64,000 bases of DNA from AP-15 sp963732095 (lineage in GTDB: Bacteria; Pseudomonadota; Alphaproteobacteria; ATCC43930; CGMCC-115725), in NCBI GenBank assembly GCA_963732095.1, contig CAVSZA010000040.1, positions 1 to 64,000 of the forward strand. Reading direction: 5' to 3'. Of the stretch, positions 26,701 to 34,810 are shown piece after piece. Both the position numbers and the translations under genes were made by a program. The notes below the pieces were generated by a model. The model was not told the DNA's origin. It searched no databases and saw only the letters and a program-made list of their open reading frames with translations. The first letter of the stretch is position 1. The number at the start of each line of letters is the position of its first letter.

Positions 26701-27212
26701 GCGGTGCCGGCAGCTTCTTCGAGGAGGAGCCGCCGTTCGACCGGCTTCGCATCGATCAGCGCGCCGATGCGCCCCTGGCTCACCATCGCGCCGGAATGGG
26801 CGCCGCTCGCGGCGTCGGAGAACAGCAGCTGGACGTCGCGCGCCCGCACCTCGCGCCCATTGACGCGGTAAGTCGAGCCGCCGCCGCGCTCGATCCGCCG
26901 GACAACCTCGATTTCAGCGCGGTCATTGAAGGCGAAGGGCGCGTCGCGGCTGCTGTTGTCGAGGGTCAGCGCGACTTCGGCGATGTTGCGCGCGGGCCTT
27001 GCCGTCGTCCCGGCGAAGATCACATCGTCCATCTCCCCGCCGCGCAGGCGTCTGGCAGAGGTTTCCCCCATCACCCAACGCAGCGCCTCGACCAGGTTCG
27101 ATTTGCCGCAGCCGTTCGGCCCGACGATCCCAGTCAGACCCGGCTCGAGTGCCAGCTCCGTCGCGTCGACAAAGGATTTGAACCCGACCAGGCGGAGCCG
27201 AGAGACCTGCAT
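23733..27212 (-). CDS. smc: Chromosome segregation protein SMC
   Basis: A 1159-residue SMC. The N-terminal head has VGFKSFVD and Walker A GPNGCGKSN near residue 32; two long coiled coils rich in Glu, Ala and Arg flank a hinge around residues 490-620 (FEAAIGAAFGDELQAPIV and the glycine-rich part). The C-terminal head has the signature LSGGEQALTALALLFA and Walker B VCVLDEVDAPLDD. SMC forms a ring ATPase with ScpA and ScpB that folds and segregates the chromosome. Length and all ATPase motifs are normal. It is downstream of the DsbA-family gene, separated by a repeat. Confidence 0.96.
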   Translation of the reverse strand: MQVSRLRLVGFKSFVDATELALEPGLTGIVGPNGCGKSNLVEALRWVMGETSARRLRGGEMDDVIFAGTTARPARNIAEVALTLDNSSRDAPFAFNDRAEIEVVRRIERGGGSTYRVNGREVRARDVQLLFSDAASGAHSGAMVSQGRIGALIDAKPVERRLLLEEAAGTAGLHARRRETELKLDAAEENLERLDDVIATIEVQFENLRKQARQAQRYRRLAEQIRRTEALLFHARWLAAEAGAERSSAEHRATERTVAEATEQAVAELRIRDAAEAALPPLRVAEAAAAAELQRLTNSRSALEQELQRVLAARRETEQRLAQLAADLEREGSHSAEAQASLTRLAEEQDAVTQAEAADGPGRELAEAGLREAGARLAEAEAVLQRETEAVAAADARRAALDRRRKDLEERRARLEASRAEAERQRTGLAAALVAPEAVTAAVGVVTQAEARVEQCRAVVEAAEVEIVNRLAGEQTALDLARQTDTQLARLAAEAEGLRRLLAPPPDAGEAPPILTALRVAPGFEAAIGAAFGDELQAPIVNGEDADAARFWVDLSGHEHGCAALPEGAFPLGEAVDAPSALARSLAEAGWVDDEETGRRLQPSLAPGQRLVDLEGRLWRWDGFVSLGCGPSPAAEHLRHANRLAVLESEIATLKTAALTAESGATAARAERQHATAASKSARQALSDAEAALARARTEEAEISRRELTTRTRLVAAVDLLEKIGADLTEAKAQAEEIEGDLEALPEAKSARAALDQARAAAAEARRRDADARASIERLTHEAARRRERLSSIDLEERAWRKRSMDAAAQQVALIERSSALEVEIAGLAARPAMIAAESEALGAAIAGAAEACRRSADALAIGERRLREATDASRLADQALGEARERLARLEGLRDGANEALARLARDIRERMGVAPEKLAEIAGVAEDKVPADPAETAARLDRLIRERDGMGPVNLMAETEAAELETRIADLQRERADLTEAIARLRHGIAALDREVRQRLMAAFEQLDRHFAELFTKLFGGGKAQLRLVDNDDPLAAGLEVMASPPGKRLQSLSLLSGGEQALTALALLFAAFLTNPAPVCVLDEVDAPLDDANVDRFCTLVGEIADTTGTRFLVVTHHRITMARVDRLFGVTMAERGISQLVSVDLARAARMRQTA

Positions 27213-27238
27213 CAGCGAACCGCCAAGTCCCGTCGCTC

Positions 27239-27412
27239 AGTGCCCCTCACCCTCCCGCCCCTATCGGCGCACGCGTGCGCGCGCCTGTCGGGTGGCGCAT
27301 CGCTGATGCGCCAGGGGCCCCTCCCTCTCCCGCTAAAGCGGGGAGAGGGGATGTTGACCTTTCTCCCTCGCCCCGCTTGCGGGGAGAGGGCTGGGGTGAG
27401 GGGCTTTTCTCC
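27239..27412. repeat. Palindromic repeat cluster, family A, between smc and the dsbA-like gene
   Basis: Several C/T-rich and G/A-rich arms are present: CCCCTCACCCTCCCGCCCC at the left, CCCTCTCCCGCTAAAGCGGG in the centre, then CGCCCCGCTTGCGGGGAGAG and GGGGTGAGGGGC at the right. It looks like two overlapping copies. On the minus strand it could act as an attenuating or stabilising structure between dsbA-like and smc. Confidence 0.8.
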
Positions 27413-27423
27413 ATCGCAGCGGG

Positions 27424-28065
27424 TCAAGACTTCGCCGCGAGCCCCGACAGCACCTTGTCGAACTCTTCGACCGTCGGAGCGCCGGTGAATTTGGTGCCGT
27501 TTATGAAGAATGTCGGGGTCGAGTTGACGTCGAGCTCTTTCGACGCGATCAGGCGGCCCTCGACGATCTTGTTTTCGAGGGCGCTGTTCTTAAGGCAGTT
27601 GTCGAACTCTTCCCGGCTCATGCCGCCGAGCTTGACCAGCCGGGCAAGCGCGTCGCGATAATCGCGCGCGGTCACCCATTTTTCCTGCGCACCGAAGAAC
27701 GTATCGATGTAGGCATAGTACCGGTCCGGTGGCGCACAGCGCGCAATCATCGCCGCCCGCAACGCCGGCTCATCCAGCGGGTAGTCGCGCAGGACCAGTT
27801 TGGCTTTCCCGGTGTCGATCCATTTCTTCTTGAGCTCCGGCAGAACGTCGTTCGTGAAGTGCGCGCAATGCGGGCAAGTCAGCGAGGCGTATTCGACAAT
27901 CGTGATCGGCGCGTCGGGATTACCGAGAATCCGATCATCCTTGGTGAGCGCCAGCACAGTCTGCGCGTCGGCGAGCAACGGGTGCGGAGCGGCAGCTTGG
28001 GCCGGCCCCGGCGGAACCAGAATCACGCCCAAAACCCCGAGCAGGGCAAACCAGATTTTCTGCAT
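27424..28065 (-). CDS. DsbA-family thiol:disulfide protein
   Basis: A 213-residue exported protein. A signal peptide covers about residues 1-24 (MQKIWFALLGVLGVILVPPG, cleavage near AQAAA). The thioredoxin fold has the active site CPHC at 64-67 in YASLTCPHCAHF, an inserted helical domain and the cis-Pro loop STPTFFING. It is of the DsbA/BdbD type that introduces or maintains disulfides in the periplasm. ATG 28065 is preceded by a GGAGCC stretch and starts the signal peptide. It lies between dciA and smc, an order often kept in alphaproteobacteria. Confidence 0.92.
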   Translation of the reverse strand: MQKIWFALLGVLGVILVPPGPAQAAAPHPLLADAQTVLALTKDDRILGNPDAPITIVEYASLTCPHCAHFTNDVLPELKKKWIDTGKAKLVLRDYPLDEPALRAAMIARCAPPDRYYAYIDTFFGAQEKWVTARDYRDALARLVKLGGMSREEFDNCLKNSALENKIVEGRLIASKELDVNSTPTFFINGTKFTGAPTVEEFDKVLSGLAAKS

Positions 28066-28118
28066 AATGGGCTCCTTACTACTATATTTAGATATTCGCA
28101 ATGGGTGCAATCGGCGGC

Positions 28119-28631
28119 TCAGCGTTGCCCCCCGCTGACTGCTCTACCCAGCTGAGCGAGCGCCGCGCGCAGATCCGGGTCAGCGACGTCGGAGAGCCGC
28201 TGATCGAGCGCCTTCGCCTCACGCTCCGACAGCGGAGGGATAAAGGGCCTCGTGGCGCCCGACGCTAGCGGCAGCGGCCCTTGAACGAGCGCCAGGCGGG
28301 TCACGACGGCTCGGCCGAAAAACAGGTTGATTCGTTCGATGATCAGCGGCGCGCGGTGCTGCAGCTCGAGCGCGGCGCCGGGCGCGGCGCGCAGCTTCAG
28401 GCCGCCGTCGCGTCCCAGCGTGGCCGGCCAACACACCTCGGCCCAATCCGGACCGACGATGACCGCCCACTCCGCCTTGAGGCGAATCAGAATGCCCCCG
28501 CCGCGGCGCGCGACAATCGGCACGGTCAATTTCGAGACGGCGACGCCGACCGCGCGAAAGCCCCGATACTCGCGCTCGGGTGTCGGCCGGGTTACCTTGG
28601 CCGCGCCGCGCCCTGGAGTGGTCTTGCCCAT
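28119..28631 (-). CDS. dciA: DciA-like protein (DUF721)
   Basis: A 170-residue DUF721 protein. The KH-like core reads AVIVGPDWAEVCWPATLGRDG, then LELQHRAPLIIERINLFFG. DciA-type proteins help load the replicative helicase DnaB in bacteria without DnaC; assignment is by family pattern. The ATG at 28631 shares bases with the divergent mutY ATG (CATG), leaving no intergenic space, so either its promoter lies inside mutY or the true start is further in. Confidence 0.85.
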   Translation of the reverse strand: MGKTTPGRGAAKVTRPTPEREYRGFRAVGVAVSKLTVPIVARRGGGILIRLKAEWAVIVGPDWAEVCWPATLGRDGGLKLRAAPGAALELQHRAPLIIERINLFFGRAVVTRLALVQGPLPLASGATRPFIPPLSEREAKALDQRLSDVADPDLRAALAQLGRAVSGGQR

Positions 28632-29703
28632 GCCGCCTTTCCGATCCGCAAACCGTTCCTCATCCGGTACCCCCGATCCCGCAGCGCTTCTCCTTTGGTA
28701 CGACCGCCACCGCCGCGCCCCGCCATGGCGCGCCCCCGCCGGCATCCGACCCGACCCCTATCGCGTCTGGCTCAGCGAAATCATGCTGCAGCAGACGACG
28801 GTAGCGACTGTCGGCCCATATTTCGACCAATTCGTGGCACGCTGGCCCGATGTTGCGGCGCTCGCCGCGGCATCGCTCGACGAGGTACTTCAGCTCTGGC
28901 AAGGGCTCGGTTATTACGCGCGCGCCCGCAACCTGCATTCCTGCGCGCGTGCCGTCGTCGAGCACCACGACGGCAGGTTCCCCGACGATCCGGCGGCGTT
29001 GCGCGCACTTCCCGGTATCGGGTCCTACAGCGCGGCGGCGATTGCCGCTATCGCCTTCGATCGGCGGACCGCGGCAATCGACGGCAATGTCGAACGTGTC
29101 GTCGCCCGGCTCTATGCCGTGCGCGAGCCCCTTCCTGCGGCAAAACCGCGCCTCAGAGCGCTCGCCACAGCACTGGTGCCGCAGGAGCGGGCCGGCGACT
29201 TTGCGCAGGCGTTGATGGATCTCGGCGCCACGATCTGTACGCCGCGGCGGCCGCGCTGCGTCCTCTGCCCATGGCGTGCCTGCTGCGCCGCAGCCGCGGC
29301 GGGCTTGGCCGACGCAGTCCCGGCCCGGACCGAGAAGCCGGACCGGCCGTCGCGCTGTGGCGTCGCGTTCTGGCTCACTCGCGGCGACGGAGCGGTGCTG
29401 CTGCGCCGCCGCCCGGAGAAGGGCTTGCTCGGCGGGATGACCGAAATCCCGTCGACGCCGTGGCGCAGCGACCCTTGGACACTCGACCAGGCGATCGAGA
29501 TTGCCCCGGCAGCGACGGAGTGGGCGCCGCTTCCGGGCACGGTGCGCCACGGGTTCACGCATTTTCGCCTCGAGCTCGCGATCATCGCGGGGAATGGGGA
29601 GGCGGACGGGCTGTGGAGCCAGGTCGATCGCTTCGACGAGCACGCCCTGCCGACCCTGATGAAAAAGGTGGCGCGGCACGCTGTCTCGGCGCTGGCCGCT
29701 TAG
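28630..29703 (+). CDS. mutY: A/G-specific adenine DNA glycosylase MutY
   Basis: A 357-residue MutY. The helix-hairpin-helix glycosylase domain has SEIMLQQTTVATVGPYF, LQLWQGLGYYARARNLH and the HhH-Asp motif LPGIGSYSAAAIAAIAFD with catalytic Asp. The 4Fe-4S loop is intact (CTPRRPRCVLCPWRACC, spacing 6-2-5). The C-terminal NUDIX-like domain, ending with FTHFRLEL, recognises 8-oxoG. It removes adenine mispaired with oxidised guanine. The start ATG overlaps that of dciA on the other strand. It converges on rnhB with a 4-nt overlap. Confidence 0.95.
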   Translation: MPPFRSANRSSSGTPDPAALLLWYDRHRRAPPWRAPAGIRPDPYRVWLSEIMLQQTTVATVGPYFDQFVARWPDVAALAAASLDEVLQLWQGLGYYARARNLHSCARAVVEHHDGRFPDDPAALRALPGIGSYSAAAIAAIAFDRRTAAIDGNVERVVARLYAVREPLPAAKPRLRALATALVPQERAGDFAQALMDLGATICTPRRPRCVLCPWRACCAAAAAGLADAVPARTEKPDRPSRCGVAFWLTRGDGAVLLRRRPEKGLLGGMTEIPSTPWRSDPWTLDQAIEIAPAATEWAPLPGTVRHGFTHFRLELAIIAGNGEADGLWSQVDRFDEHALPTLMKKVARHAVSALAA

Positions 29704-30380
29704 AGTGGGTGGGCCGCCGGTGGACCCGGCTCCGGCTGGGCGAACAGCGGCAGTTCCGCATCCCCGGTGATCGCCAAGCGAACCGGCGCGAAGGACCGCC
29801 GGTGATGCCGGGTCACGCCGAATCGGCGAATCGCCTCGCCGTGCTCCGGTGTCGCGTAGCCGACATTGGTGATCCATCCATAGACGGGATAGCGCGGGGC
29901 GAGGTCGCGCATGATGCGGTCGCGGGTGACCTTGGCGATGACGGAAGCAGCGGCGATCGAGAAGCTGAGAGCATCGCCGTCGATGACCGTCCGCACGGGG
30001 CAATCGACCGGCGGGGCGATGTTGCCGTCGACCAGTGCAATGTCGGGGCGCACGCCAAGGACCGCGACGGCGCGCGCCATCGCCAATAGGGCGGCGCGCA
30101 GAATGTTGATACGGTCGATTTCGGCCACACTCGCCGCGCCGACCCCGATATGCGCGCTCCCGCGAGCGACGCACCGCCTCAGTGCACCGTAACAGGCCTC
30201 GCGTTCGTCGATGCTCAGCACCTTCGAATCGTCGAGGCCGTCGCGCAAGGATTTCGGGAAGCGGCGCGAGTCGAGAACCACCGCCGCGGCAACAACCGGC
30301 CCGGCAAGCGGCCCGCGCCCGGCCTCGTCAACGCCGCAAACCAACCCCGTGCAGCGCCGTTCGATCTTGAAATCCGGCAT
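29700..30380 (-). CDS. rnhB: Ribonuclease HII
   Basis: A 226-residue RNase HII. Motifs: CGVDEAGRGPLAGPVVAAA with catalytic Asp-Glu at 18-19, DDSKVLS, a third Asp in ALVDGN and SIAAASVIAKVTRDRIM. It cleaves the RNA of RNA-DNA hybrids and removes misincorporated ribonucleotides. ATG 30380 is preferred over upstream starts as it gives the usual short N-terminus. Convergent with mutY. Confidence 0.95.
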   Translation of the reverse strand: MPDFKIERRCTGLVCGVDEAGRGPLAGPVVAAAVVLDSRRFPKSLRDGLDDSKVLSIDEREACYGALRRCVARGSAHIGVGAASVAEIDRINILRAALLAMARAVAVLGVRPDIALVDGNIAPPVDCPVRTVIDGDALSFSIAAASVIAKVTRDRIMRDLAPRYPVYGWITNVGYATPEHGEAIRRFGVTRHHRRSFAPVRLAITGDAELPLFAQPEPGPPAAHPL

Positions 30381-30744
30381 CGCCCTCTCCCCCGCGGCCT
30401 TGTGCCACAAAGGGCCTCGGCCGGGCAAGGCGGCTCGGCTTGTGCTGGTATCTCAGTTTGAATTTCCGTAATGGGTGGAAACCACCCCTTCAATTCGAGC
30501 AGACCGAATGGCCGAGAAGCGCCGAAAGCGGCCGCTCTATCGGCACGGCAATGTCGGCAGCACGCGACGAAAGACGGGCCCTAAAGCGATCCCGCTGGTT
30601 CGTCGGCGAGCAGAAGAATATTATCTGCCGCTAACAGTTGATGGCTGGTTCGACAATCGGACTGCTCGACGCAGAGGGTGATGCCGCACTTTAGTTCTTC
30701 CGACGAGCGCCGCACGCGTATGTTCGCCCTGGATCGGTTATCAA
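30381..30744. other. Intergenic region without a supported gene
   Basis: A 57-codon frame at 30508-30681 is basic and low-complexity with no family resemblance; I do not count it. A perfect small inverted repeat GGGTGG-AAA-CCACCC at 30473-30487 may be an operator or hairpin. The region should contain the promoters of rnhB (leftward) and the binding protein (rightward). Confidence 0.45.
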
Positions 30745-31725
30745 ATGAGGCGGCGTGAGCTAATCGTCGACGTGGTCGTAGCGGCAATTCTTTGGCCGTA
30801 CACGGTCCGCGCGCAGCAGAAGTCGCTGCCCGTAATCGGCTTCCTCAGTTCCCGCTCACCCGAGGACTCTTCGGCCCAGATGGCTGGCTTTCGGCGAGGC
30901 CTTGCCGAGATGAGCTTCGTCGAGGGCGAGCATCTGGCGATCGAGTACCGTTGGGCGCGCCGCAATTACGAGAGGCTGCCTGGTCTTGCCGCGGAGTTGG
31001 TCGGCAAGCCGATAGGCGTCCTCGCGACCGTCGGTGGTGAGCCCGCGGCTTTGGCGGCAAAGGCAGCAACCTCGACGATCCCGATCGTCTTTTCCATGGG
31101 CGATCCCGTACAGCTCGGCCTTGTTGAGAGTTACAACCGGCCGGGGGGAAACATCACGGGCATCGATATCATGGGGGGAGAGTTGGAAGGCAAGCGGGTC
31201 GGCCTGCTGCATGATCTGGTGCCGCAGGCAACGACGATTGGATTCCTGGTGAATCCTGCTTTTTCATGGACCAAGGCGCAGCAGCGGGCCGTAGAAGAAG
31301 CCGCCTTGGCGCTAAACCTGCGGGTGCTAATCCTCGGCGCCAACAGCGATGGCGAAATCGAAAAGGCTTTCGATACTGGAGTGGAGCAGCACATCGGTGC
31401 GCTCGCGATCGAGACCGCTCCGTTCTTCGATACGCGCCGCGCAAAGCTTCTGGCCTTGCAATCCCAATATCGGCTGCCGACGGCTTACTCGTTTCGTGAA
31501 TACGCCGCCGGAGGTGGAGTGATGAGTTACGGCCCCGATACCGTTGACGCTTACCGACAAGTCGGGCTCTATGTCGGGCGCATTCTCAAAGGCGAAAAAC
31601 CGGCGGACCTGCCGGTGATGCGGCCGACCAAGTTCGAACTGATCATCAACCTCAACACTGCCAAGGCTCTCGGTCTCACTGTACCGCCATTGCTGTTGGC
31701 CCAGGCGGACGAGGTCATCGAATGA
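30745..31725 (+). CDS. ABC transporter substrate-binding protein, TrpX-like family
   Basis: A 326-residue exported binding protein of the ABC_sub_bind family. The N-terminus MRRRELI...VRAQQ is a signal peptide, the twin arginines being typical of this family. The core has VIGFLSSRSPEDSS, GFRRGLAEMSFVEGE, ATVGGEPAALAAK, SMGDPVQLGLVESYNRPGGN and the ending FELIINLNTAKALGLTVPP. Members bind small amino-acid-like ligands in the periplasm. No permease or ATPase gene is adjacent, so it is an orphan, as these proteins often are in alphaproteobacteria. Confidence 0.92.
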   Translation: MRRRELIVDVVVAAILWPYTVRAQQKSLPVIGFLSSRSPEDSSAQMAGFRRGLAEMSFVEGEHLAIEYRWARRNYERLPGLAAELVGKPIGVLATVGGEPAALAAKAATSTIPIVFSMGDPVQLGLVESYNRPGGNITGIDIMGGELEGKRVGLLHDLVPQATTIGFLVNPAFSWTKAQQRAVEEAALALNLRVLILGANSDGEIEKAFDTGVEQHIGALAIETAPFFDTRRAKLLALQSQYRLPTAYSFREYAAGGGVMSYGPDTVDAYRQVGLYVGRILKGEKPADLPVMRPTKFELIINLNTAKALGLTVPPLLLAQADEVIE

Positions 31726-31916
31726 CAACGGCGAACCGGTTCAGAAATGACGGCTAAGCCACCCAGCGCAACCGAGACGCTGCACGCTGAGATGACGGCT
31801 TAGGGGCAGGAAGAGCCGTTACCGCCGGGAGGGTTGAGGGGTCGAAAAGGAAATTCGGACTGAGGCATTACGGGGCTTGTCACTGGCGCCAGATCAAGAG
31901 AACCCTATTTTATCGC

Positions 31917-32348
31917 ATGCTCAGGTTCGCCTTTGTTGTCGTTTTCACTCTGACAACAGCGCTTCTGCTCACGCCATCCCCTGCGATCGCGTTCGACCTG
32001 TTTGCGACGCACGAGGTGACGGTGCAATTCGCGACCCAGGATGGGAAGCCGCTGGCGAACGCCGAAGTGCAGGTGTTCCCCCCTGGCGACGGTAAAACTC
32101 CCGCGATCACCGGGCGCACCGACGCTCAAGGCAAATTTGTTTTCGAGGCCGATCAGGACGGCTTCTGGAGCGCCGAGGCGAAGGGCGCCGATCAGGTCGC
32201 GCGGGTAATGATCCGTGTCGGCGGCGAATTGCAGCAGCCGCAGAGCCGGATTTCGCCGTTTCTCGTGATCGGCGTGCTCGCCGTTCTTCTTGCTCTCGCG
32301 ATTTGGTACCGCTTGCTGCGCGCCCGAAACCGCCGGCCGCGTTCCTGA
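31917..32348 (+). CDS. Exported Ig-like/carboxypeptidase-regulatory-like domain protein with C-terminal membrane anchor
   Basis: A 143-residue protein: signal peptide (FVVVFTLTTALLLTPSPAIA), a beta-sandwich segment of the kind seen in CarboxypepD_reg and DUF4198 proteins (VTVQFATQDGKPLANAEVQV then GRTDAQGKFVFEADQDG), a short linker and one C-terminal membrane helix (FLVIGVLAVLLALAIWYRLL) with a basic tail. The topology places the domain in the periplasm, anchored at the inner membrane. In nickel/cobalt uptake systems such small domains assist permeases, but no permease is near. Function unknown. Confidence 0.75.
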   Translation: MLRFAFVVVFTLTTALLLTPSPAIAFDLFATHEVTVQFATQDGKPLANAEVQVFPPGDGKTPAITGRTDAQGKFVFEADQDGFWSAEAKGADQVARVMIRVGGELQQPQSRISPFLVIGVLAVLLALAIWYRLLRARNRRPRS

Positions 32349-32467
32349 GAATCCGGCTCAAAATCCATTGAGGAATTGCAATAGGTTACCCTCAATCGCC
32401 TCCCCCCCGCACGTGACTGTCGTCATCGATAAGCTGTACGCTTGTTTGGAAAGTTCGCGGCGCCAGG

Positions 32468-32535
32468 CCCATGGGTCCCGGCTTTCCCCACGGATCAAGT
32501 CCGTGGGCTGCCGGCCCACGGGAAAGCGATGGGTA
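32468..32535. repeat. Inverted repeat at the start of the DUF1194 gene
   Basis: Left arm CCCATGGGTCCCGGCTTTCCC (starting at 32469) and right arm GGGAAAGCGATGGGT are complementary, with an inner hairpin CACGGATCAAGTCCGTGG and a second one GGGCTGCCGGCCCACGG. It is a third repeat type, unlike families A and B. It overlaps the likely start and signal peptide of the following gene, which makes that start uncertain. Confidence 0.65.
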
Positions 32536-33219
32536 TTTTGCGCATCCAGATGGCTCCTGATTACAGCTGCGCTGCTGGCCGGACCGGCGCCGGCTGCCGG
32601 TGCCGGTCTTGCGCTGGTGCTCGCGGTCGACGTGTCAGTGAGCGTTACGGCCGATTCCTATCTCCTGCAGCGCAACGGCATTGCGCGTGCGTTCGAGAAC
32701 CCGCGCCTCGTTAATGCGATCTCTGCGGTTCCCGGGGGCATCGAAGCGCTGGTGCTCGAATGGTCCGATCCCGACCGCATCGCGGTCACGGTCGGGTGGA
32801 CACGGGTCGCGGATGCAGATAGCGCCGCCGCCTTCGCCGCCGCCGTCCGTGTGACGAAGCGCAGTTCCGAAGGGCTGACCGCGATCGGTCCGGCGCTGCT
32901 CGCCGCCGCCGCTGCGTTCGAGCATATGCCCGAGCCGGCGCCGCGCCGGGTCATCGACATCTCTGGTGACGGCATTGCCAATTTCGGCCTGCCTCCGACC
33001 GCGGCGCGTGACCGCGTCATCGCGGCGGGGATTTCGATCAACGGGCTCGCAATCCTCACCGAGGAGCCGTGGCTCGAGGCGTATTACCGACGCAACGTGA
33101 TCGGCGGCCCTGGCGCGTTTATCGTTGCTGCGCGAGATATCGGCAGCTTCGCCGATGCGATGCTGCGCAAGCTGGCGCAGGAGGTCGCCAGCGCTGCGCC
33201 CCGCCCTCAGATGCAGTAG
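32503..33219 (+). CDS. Exported DUF1194 (von Willebrand A-like) protein
   Basis: About 238 residues if started at GTG 32503. A signal peptide-like stretch (WLLITAALLAGPAPAAGAG) precedes LALVLAVDVSVSVTADSY, the VWA-like metal-site position (DVSVS in place of DxSxS). Later blocks are FENPRLVNAISAVPGGIEALVLEWSD (in part) and RRVIDISGDGIANFG, characteristic of DUF1194. Such proteins are periplasmic and of unknown role. An in-frame GTG at 32413 is an alternative start; a repeat lies across this region. The 3' end overlaps the convergent decarboxylase gene by 13 nt. Confidence 0.82.
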   Translation: MGCRPTGKRWVFCASRWLLITAALLAGPAPAAGAGLALVLAVDVSVSVTADSYLLQRNGIARAFENPRLVNAISAVPGGIEALVLEWSDPDRIAVTVGWTRVADADSAAAFAAAVRVTKRSSEGLTAIGPALLAAAAAFEHMPEPAPRRVIDISGDGIANFGLPPTAARDRVIAAGISINGLAILTEEPWLEAYYRRNVIGGPGAFIVAARDIGSFADAMLRKLAQEVASAAPRPQMQ

Positions 33220-34337
33220 GTCCGGATCGGGTCGAAACCGTTGAACCCGACCGAAGCGTAGCTCGCCGTGTAGGCGCCGGCCGACAGGATCTCGACCTTG
33301 TCGCCGACGCGGAGAGCCAGGGGCAGCCGGTATTCGGTCTTCTCGTAGAGGATGTCGGCGCTGTCGCAGGTCGGACCGGCGAGGACGACGGGACCGGCCG
33401 ACCCGCGGCGGCCCGGCGTCGCGATGCGGTATTTGATGCTCTCGTCCATCGTCTCGGCCAGCCCGTTGAACTTGCCCACATCGAGATAGACCCATCGCCG
33501 GTCGTCGCCGCCGCCTTTTTCGGCAATCAGAACGACCTCGCTTTGAATGACGCCGGCATCGCCCACCAGCGAGCGTCCCGGCTCGATGATGATCTCGGGC
33601 AAGTCATTGCCGAAATGCCGTGTGATCGCCGTCATCACCGCCTGGGCATAGCGCTCGACCCCCGGCACTTCGCCGCTGTAACGTGCGGGGAAGCCGCCGC
33701 CGATATTGACCATGCGCAGATTGATGTCGGCCTCGGCGAGGGCCGAGAACATCCGCGCCGCCGTACCGACTGCGCCGTCCCATTGCCCGAGATCGGTCTG
33801 CTGCGAGCCGACATGGAATGAAATCCCGTAAGGATCGAGTCCGGCGCTGCGGGCCTGGCGCAGCAATTCGACCGCCATCTCCGGCGCGCAGCCGAATTTG
33901 CGCGACAGCGGCCATTCGGCGCCGTCGCAGGCGACGAGGATCCGGCAGAAGACCCTTGCGCCGGGGGCCGCGCGCGCCAGCTTTTCGAGCTCGTGAGCAC
34001 TGTCGAAGGCAAACAGCCGCACCCCGGCCTGATAGGCGTAGGCGATATCCTTTTCCTTCTTGATGGTGTTGCCGAAGGACAACCGGTCGGGGGCAACGCC
34101 GTTGCCGAGGCAAAGCCCGATTTCGCCGCGGCTCGCGACGTCAAAACTGGCGCCCTTTCGGCTGAGCACGCCGACGATCTCGGCGGCCGGGTTCGCCTTA
34201 ACCGCATAATAAATCCGAGCGAGCGGCAAATAGTGCCGCAGCGCATCATAGGCCGCGACGATCAGGTCGAGATCGACGACGAGGCAAGGGGTTTCGGGGG
34301 TTTGCTCGGCAAGAAAACGGGCGATCCTCTCGCTCAT
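33207..34337 (-). CDS. Ornithine/lysine decarboxylase-type PLP enzyme (fold type III)
   Basis: A 376-residue alanine-racemase-fold decarboxylase of the eukaryotic ODC type. The PLP lysine is Lys47 in IYYAVKANP; other motifs are SFDVASRGEI, ISFHVGSQQTD, VNIGGGFPARY, IIIEPGRSLVGDAG and the active-site loop GPTCDSADILYE whose Cys-Asp pair contacts substrate across the dimer. It makes putrescine (or cadaverine) from ornithine (or lysine) in the cytoplasm. The length suits ODC rather than the longer arginine decarboxylases. It lies downstream of the methyltransferase/ATP-grasp gene on the same strand. Confidence 0.9.
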   Translation of the reverse strand: MSERIARFLAEQTPETPCLVVDLDLIVAAYDALRHYLPLARIYYAVKANPAAEIVGVLSRKGASFDVASRGEIGLCLGNGVAPDRLSFGNTIKKEKDIAYAYQAGVRLFAFDSAHELEKLARAAPGARVFCRILVACDGAEWPLSRKFGCAPEMAVELLRQARSAGLDPYGISFHVGSQQTDLGQWDGAVGTAARMFSALAEADINLRMVNIGGGFPARYSGEVPGVERYAQAVMTAITRHFGNDLPEIIIEPGRSLVGDAGVIQSEVVLIAEKGGGDDRRWVYLDVGKFNGLAETMDESIKYRIATPGRRGSAGPVVLAGPTCDSADILYEKTEYRLPLALRVGDKVEILSAGAYTASYASVGFNGFDPIRTYCI

Positions 34338-34810
34338 CAGCCGGTCATCCTTATTGCGAGGCGGCTAAACGCAGTCGGTGGCGCTGCACGGACGACCAAG
34401 ACCTCACCCCGGGCATCCCACAGGGCGCAGCCTCGGTTCAGCGAACGCGAAACCGAAACGAATACCGGCGCGGCCTCATCGAGGCCGCCCGGCAGAAATT
34501 TTGCGGATTAGCCTAAACTACTCGGATCGATGACCCGGGTACCCCGCCCGCGCAAACGCGTCCCGCGAAGGTTGGCGTCAGGGCAGGGCGCCACGCCGCC
34601 CCTTGATCGGAAAGCAACCATACCGTCCTCCCTCTCGGGACCGGCCCCATGGCGATTTGCTGGGCCGGGCTGCCAAAAAGGACGCGTTACGTCGTTGCAT
34701 AACCACCATGGGCCATAGGCACGTGCGAGTGCGTCAAGACCCCGATAAATACGCCGATCTGCGGGCGACGCAAGGGCGATTTCGGAAAAATGAAGCTTTA
34801 ATGACGCGTC
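34338..34810. other. Intergenic region without a supported gene
   Basis: No coding frame is convincing. A perfect inverted repeat GCGGCCTC-ATC-GAGGCCGC lies at 34470-34488, about 130 bp upstream of the decarboxylase start; it has no T-run and may be an operator or an RNA hairpin in the decarboxylase leader. Confidence 0.45.

Noticed and set aside
28281..30089. 602-codon frame across dciA, mutY and rnhB
   Set aside because: Out-of-frame reading of mutY and antisense of rnhB; both real genes have full catalytic motifs.
30475..30681. Small basic frame (68 codons) before the binding-protein gene
   Set aside because: No ribosome site or recognisable family; composition fits chance reading of the intergenic region.
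34470..34488. GCGGCCTC-ATC-GAGGCCGC considered as an intrinsic terminator
   Set aside because: Perfect stem but no T-run on either strand; kept only as a note in the intergenic entry.
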